Source of the DNA: Acetobacteraceae bacterium | Lineage (GTDB): Bacteria; Pseudomonadota; Alphaproteobacteria; Acetobacterales; Acetobacteraceae | Length of the DNA: 7,875 nt | Direction of reading: 5' to 3' | NCBI GenBank assembly: GCA_027306955.1 | Contig: DAHUXX010000260.1 | Coordinates: forward strand, 1-7,875 | Shown here: positions 6,787-7,875 of the stretch, piece by piece | Numbering within the stretch: the first letter of the stretch is position 1 | Layout of the letters: every line of letters begins with the position of its first letter | Made by a program: the position numbers and the translations under genes | The notes under the pieces: model-generated | The model's input: only the letters and a program-made list of their open reading frames with translations | Databases searched by the model: none | Told to the model about the DNA's origin: nothing

Positions 6787-7673
6787 TGCGCGTTCGTTTC
6801 GCTGTTGTATCGATGGCGCTGCTGGGGCTCGCGGGATGCGCGGCCGGCGCGCCGCAGCCGGTGCCCTACCCGAAGCTGTCCTGGTCCTACCTCACGAAGC
6901 TGCGGCTTGACGTGGCGAAGCTCTCGATCGACGCTGCCTGGGTGCCGTCGGGCGAGGCGATGCACGTGGAATACCTCGCCCCGGAGCAGCCGGTCGCGGC
7001 ATTGCAACAGATGGCGCTCGACCGGCTGGAGATGGACGGCACGTCCGGCACGGCGCACTACACGGTCGAGGACGCCTCCATCATCCAGGTGCACGACCAT
7101 TACGACGCGCATTTCGCTGTGCGCCTGACGCTGCGTGACGCGAAGGGAAACAAGCTCGGGGGCATCACCGCCGCGGTGAAGGACAGCCGCACTTTCTTCT
7201 CCAGCAGCCCGGACGCGCAGAAGCAGGACCTCTACGCGCTGGTGAAGAAGACGATGGGCGACATGAACGTCGAGTTCGAGTACGAGATGCGCAAGCATCT
7301 CGCGAAATACCTGCTCGCCCACAAGCCGCTGGCGCCGCTGCCGCCCACCGTGCAGTCCGAGAGCCTCGGTAAGCCTGGCAGCCCGCCGCCGAGCTTCCCG
7401 CCCACGCCCGCCGTGCCCGGCAGCGCCACGACGCCGGCCACCGGTACCGCGCCCGCCAACCCCAACGCGCCGTTGCCGCTGACCCCGCCCGGTGCATTGG
7501 TCCCGCCGCCCACGACCACGGCCCCGGTGCCGAACACCGCCGTGCCGCCGGGACAGACGGTGATCAACAAGACGCTGGCGCCAACGCTCTCGCCGATGGG
7601 CCCGGCGCAGGCGCCACTGCCGAGCGTGCCGGCCGGGCCGCTGCCCATCCAGACGGCGCCGGTCTCGCCGTAG
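6783..7673 (+). CDS. Predicted lipoprotein with conserved-looking core and proline-rich tail
   Basis: The product is 296 residues from ATG 6783 (a second ATG follows at 6786). It opens with a lipoprotein signal peptide: Arg3 and Arg5, a hydrophobic core at 6-15, and lipobox LAGC with Cys19 as the predicted acylation site, so it should be anchored at the periplasmic side of a membrane. Residues 29-181 form a mixed alpha/beta-looking domain (for example LRLDVAKLSIDAAWVP, 40-55; HYDAHFAVRLTLRDAKGNKLGG, within 106-127; a helical stretch 147-180). Residues 182-296 are low-complexity Pro/Ala/Thr sequence, typical of an extended linker crossing the periplasm or contacting peptidoglycan. I do not recognise the core. 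The start overlaps the ancestral end of hslO, and purine-rich GGGAAGAG lies upstream, so it was probably co-expressed with hslO. The tail's composition could be a G+C drift effect. It ends before a strong terminator. Confidence 0.85.
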   Translation: MMRVRFAVVSMALLGLAGCAAGAPQPVPYPKLSWSYLTKLRLDVAKLSIDAAWVPSGEAMHVEYLAPEQPVAALQQMALDRLEMDGTSGTAHYTVEDASIIQVHDHYDAHFAVRLTLRDAKGNKLGGITAAVKDSRTFFSSSPDAQKQDLYALVKKTMGDMNVEFEYEMRKHLAKYLLAHKPLAPLPPTVQSESLGKPGSPPPSFPPTPAVPGSATTPATGTAPANPNAPLPLTPPGALVPPPTTTAPVPNTAVPPGQTVINKTLAPTLSPMGPAQAPLPSVPAGPLPIQTAPVSP

Positions 7674-7702
7674 GGGCATCGAAAAAGGGCCCGTAAAGAA
7701 AA

Positions 7703-7733
7703 GGGCCTGGGGCTATCGGCCCCAGGCCCCTTT
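7703..7733. terminator. Strong hairpin terminator, probably bidirectional
   Basis: GGGCCTGGGGC (7703-7713) and GCCCCAGGCCC (7719-7729) form a perfect 11-bp stem with a TATCG loop. On the plus strand it is followed by CTTT, and on the minus strand by TTTTCTTT. The minus-strand reading is the better match to an intrinsic terminator, for the gene ending at 7762. It also lies 29 nt after the lipoprotein stop, so it can serve both converging genes. Confidence 0.85.
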
Positions 7734-7761
7734 CATCCGGGAATTCGCCGGGTCGGGGGCC

Positions 7762-7875
7762 TTATGCCGCCACCTCGCTGCGCGCCGCCTCCGCGGGGCG
7801 GGCGGCCTCGGTGATCATTTCGATGCGGCCGGTGATCTGCCCACCGTCCTCCACCTGCAGCCGGCGGCAGCGCGC
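7762..7875 (-). CDS. C-terminal end of a minus-strand gene, possibly bactofilin family
   Basis: A minus-strand frame enters from the right edge and ends at TAA (7764-7762), giving the last 37 residues. These include RRLQVEDGGQITGRIEM (about 4-20 of the visible part) and an Ala/Glu/Arg-rich tail ending SEVAA. The pattern 'A-R-x-x-x-L-x-V-x-D/E-G-x-x-x-x-G-x-I-x-M' resembles the last turns of the beta-helical bactofilin (polymer-forming cytoskeletal protein) core, where each turn repeats a hydrophobic-x-G spacing. The fragment is too short to be sure of the family. The coding call is supported by the terminator placed just after its stop and by compatible codon use. If it is a bactofilin, it would polymerise into cytoplasmic filaments without nucleotide. 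Confidence 0.6.
   Translation of the reverse strand, partial: ARCRRLQVEDGGQITGRIEMITEAARPAEAARSEVAA

Noticed and set aside
6726..7679. A 317-codon minus-strand frame opposite the lipoprotein.
   Set aside because: Its Arg/Gly-rich composition is that of an antisense shadow; the plus strand has a signal peptide, lipobox and terminator.

Overview
The window is very G+C-rich and has short gaps, GTGA/ATGA gene overlaps and an argD-argF-hslO backbone. This suggests an alphaproteobacterium, probably of the Rhodospirillales/Acetobacteraceae type. That placement is inferred from gene order and protein style, not proven.

Layout from left to right. (1) The minus-strand N-terminal part of a RecX-like protein runs off the left edge. 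(2) A divergent plus-strand gene encodes an unrecognised 190-residue glycine-rich membrane protein. (3) argD and argF overlap by 4 bp as a translationally coupled pair for arginine biosynthesis, behind a candidate promoter and a small leader hairpin. (4) A hairpin follows argF, and then a short-chain dehydrogenase/reductase (SDR) pseudogene. Its codons can be followed from 3395 to a stop at 4184, but it carries an internal TAA, has lost key motif residues, and is split near its 3' end by a 46-bp AT-richer palindrome resembling a tiny MITE. Removing exactly 46 bp restores the frame. (5) A minus-strand pair, GNAT acetyltransferase then MFS transporter, converges on the SDR relic; the two stop codons share one CTAG. 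(6) hslO (Hsp33) has a TAG stop inside its C-terminal CxxC zinc motif. The lost tail is still readable after the stop and ends in an ATGA overlap with the next gene. (7) A lipoprotein with a proline-rich tail is closed by a strong, probably bidirectional terminator. (8) The C-terminal end of a minus-strand gene, possibly a bactofilin, enters from the right edge.

Functionally this is mostly housekeeping: arginine biosynthesis (argD, argF), a redox chaperone (hslO) and a recombination modulator (recX). An accessory block (SDR relic plus GNAT-MFS) sits between argF and hslO. I see no phage, CRISPR, toxin-antitoxin or defence system, and no convincing new multi-gene system. The most informative signals are two in-frame nonsense codons in otherwise recognisable genes, one of them at the redox switch of Hsp33, and the palindrome insertion.
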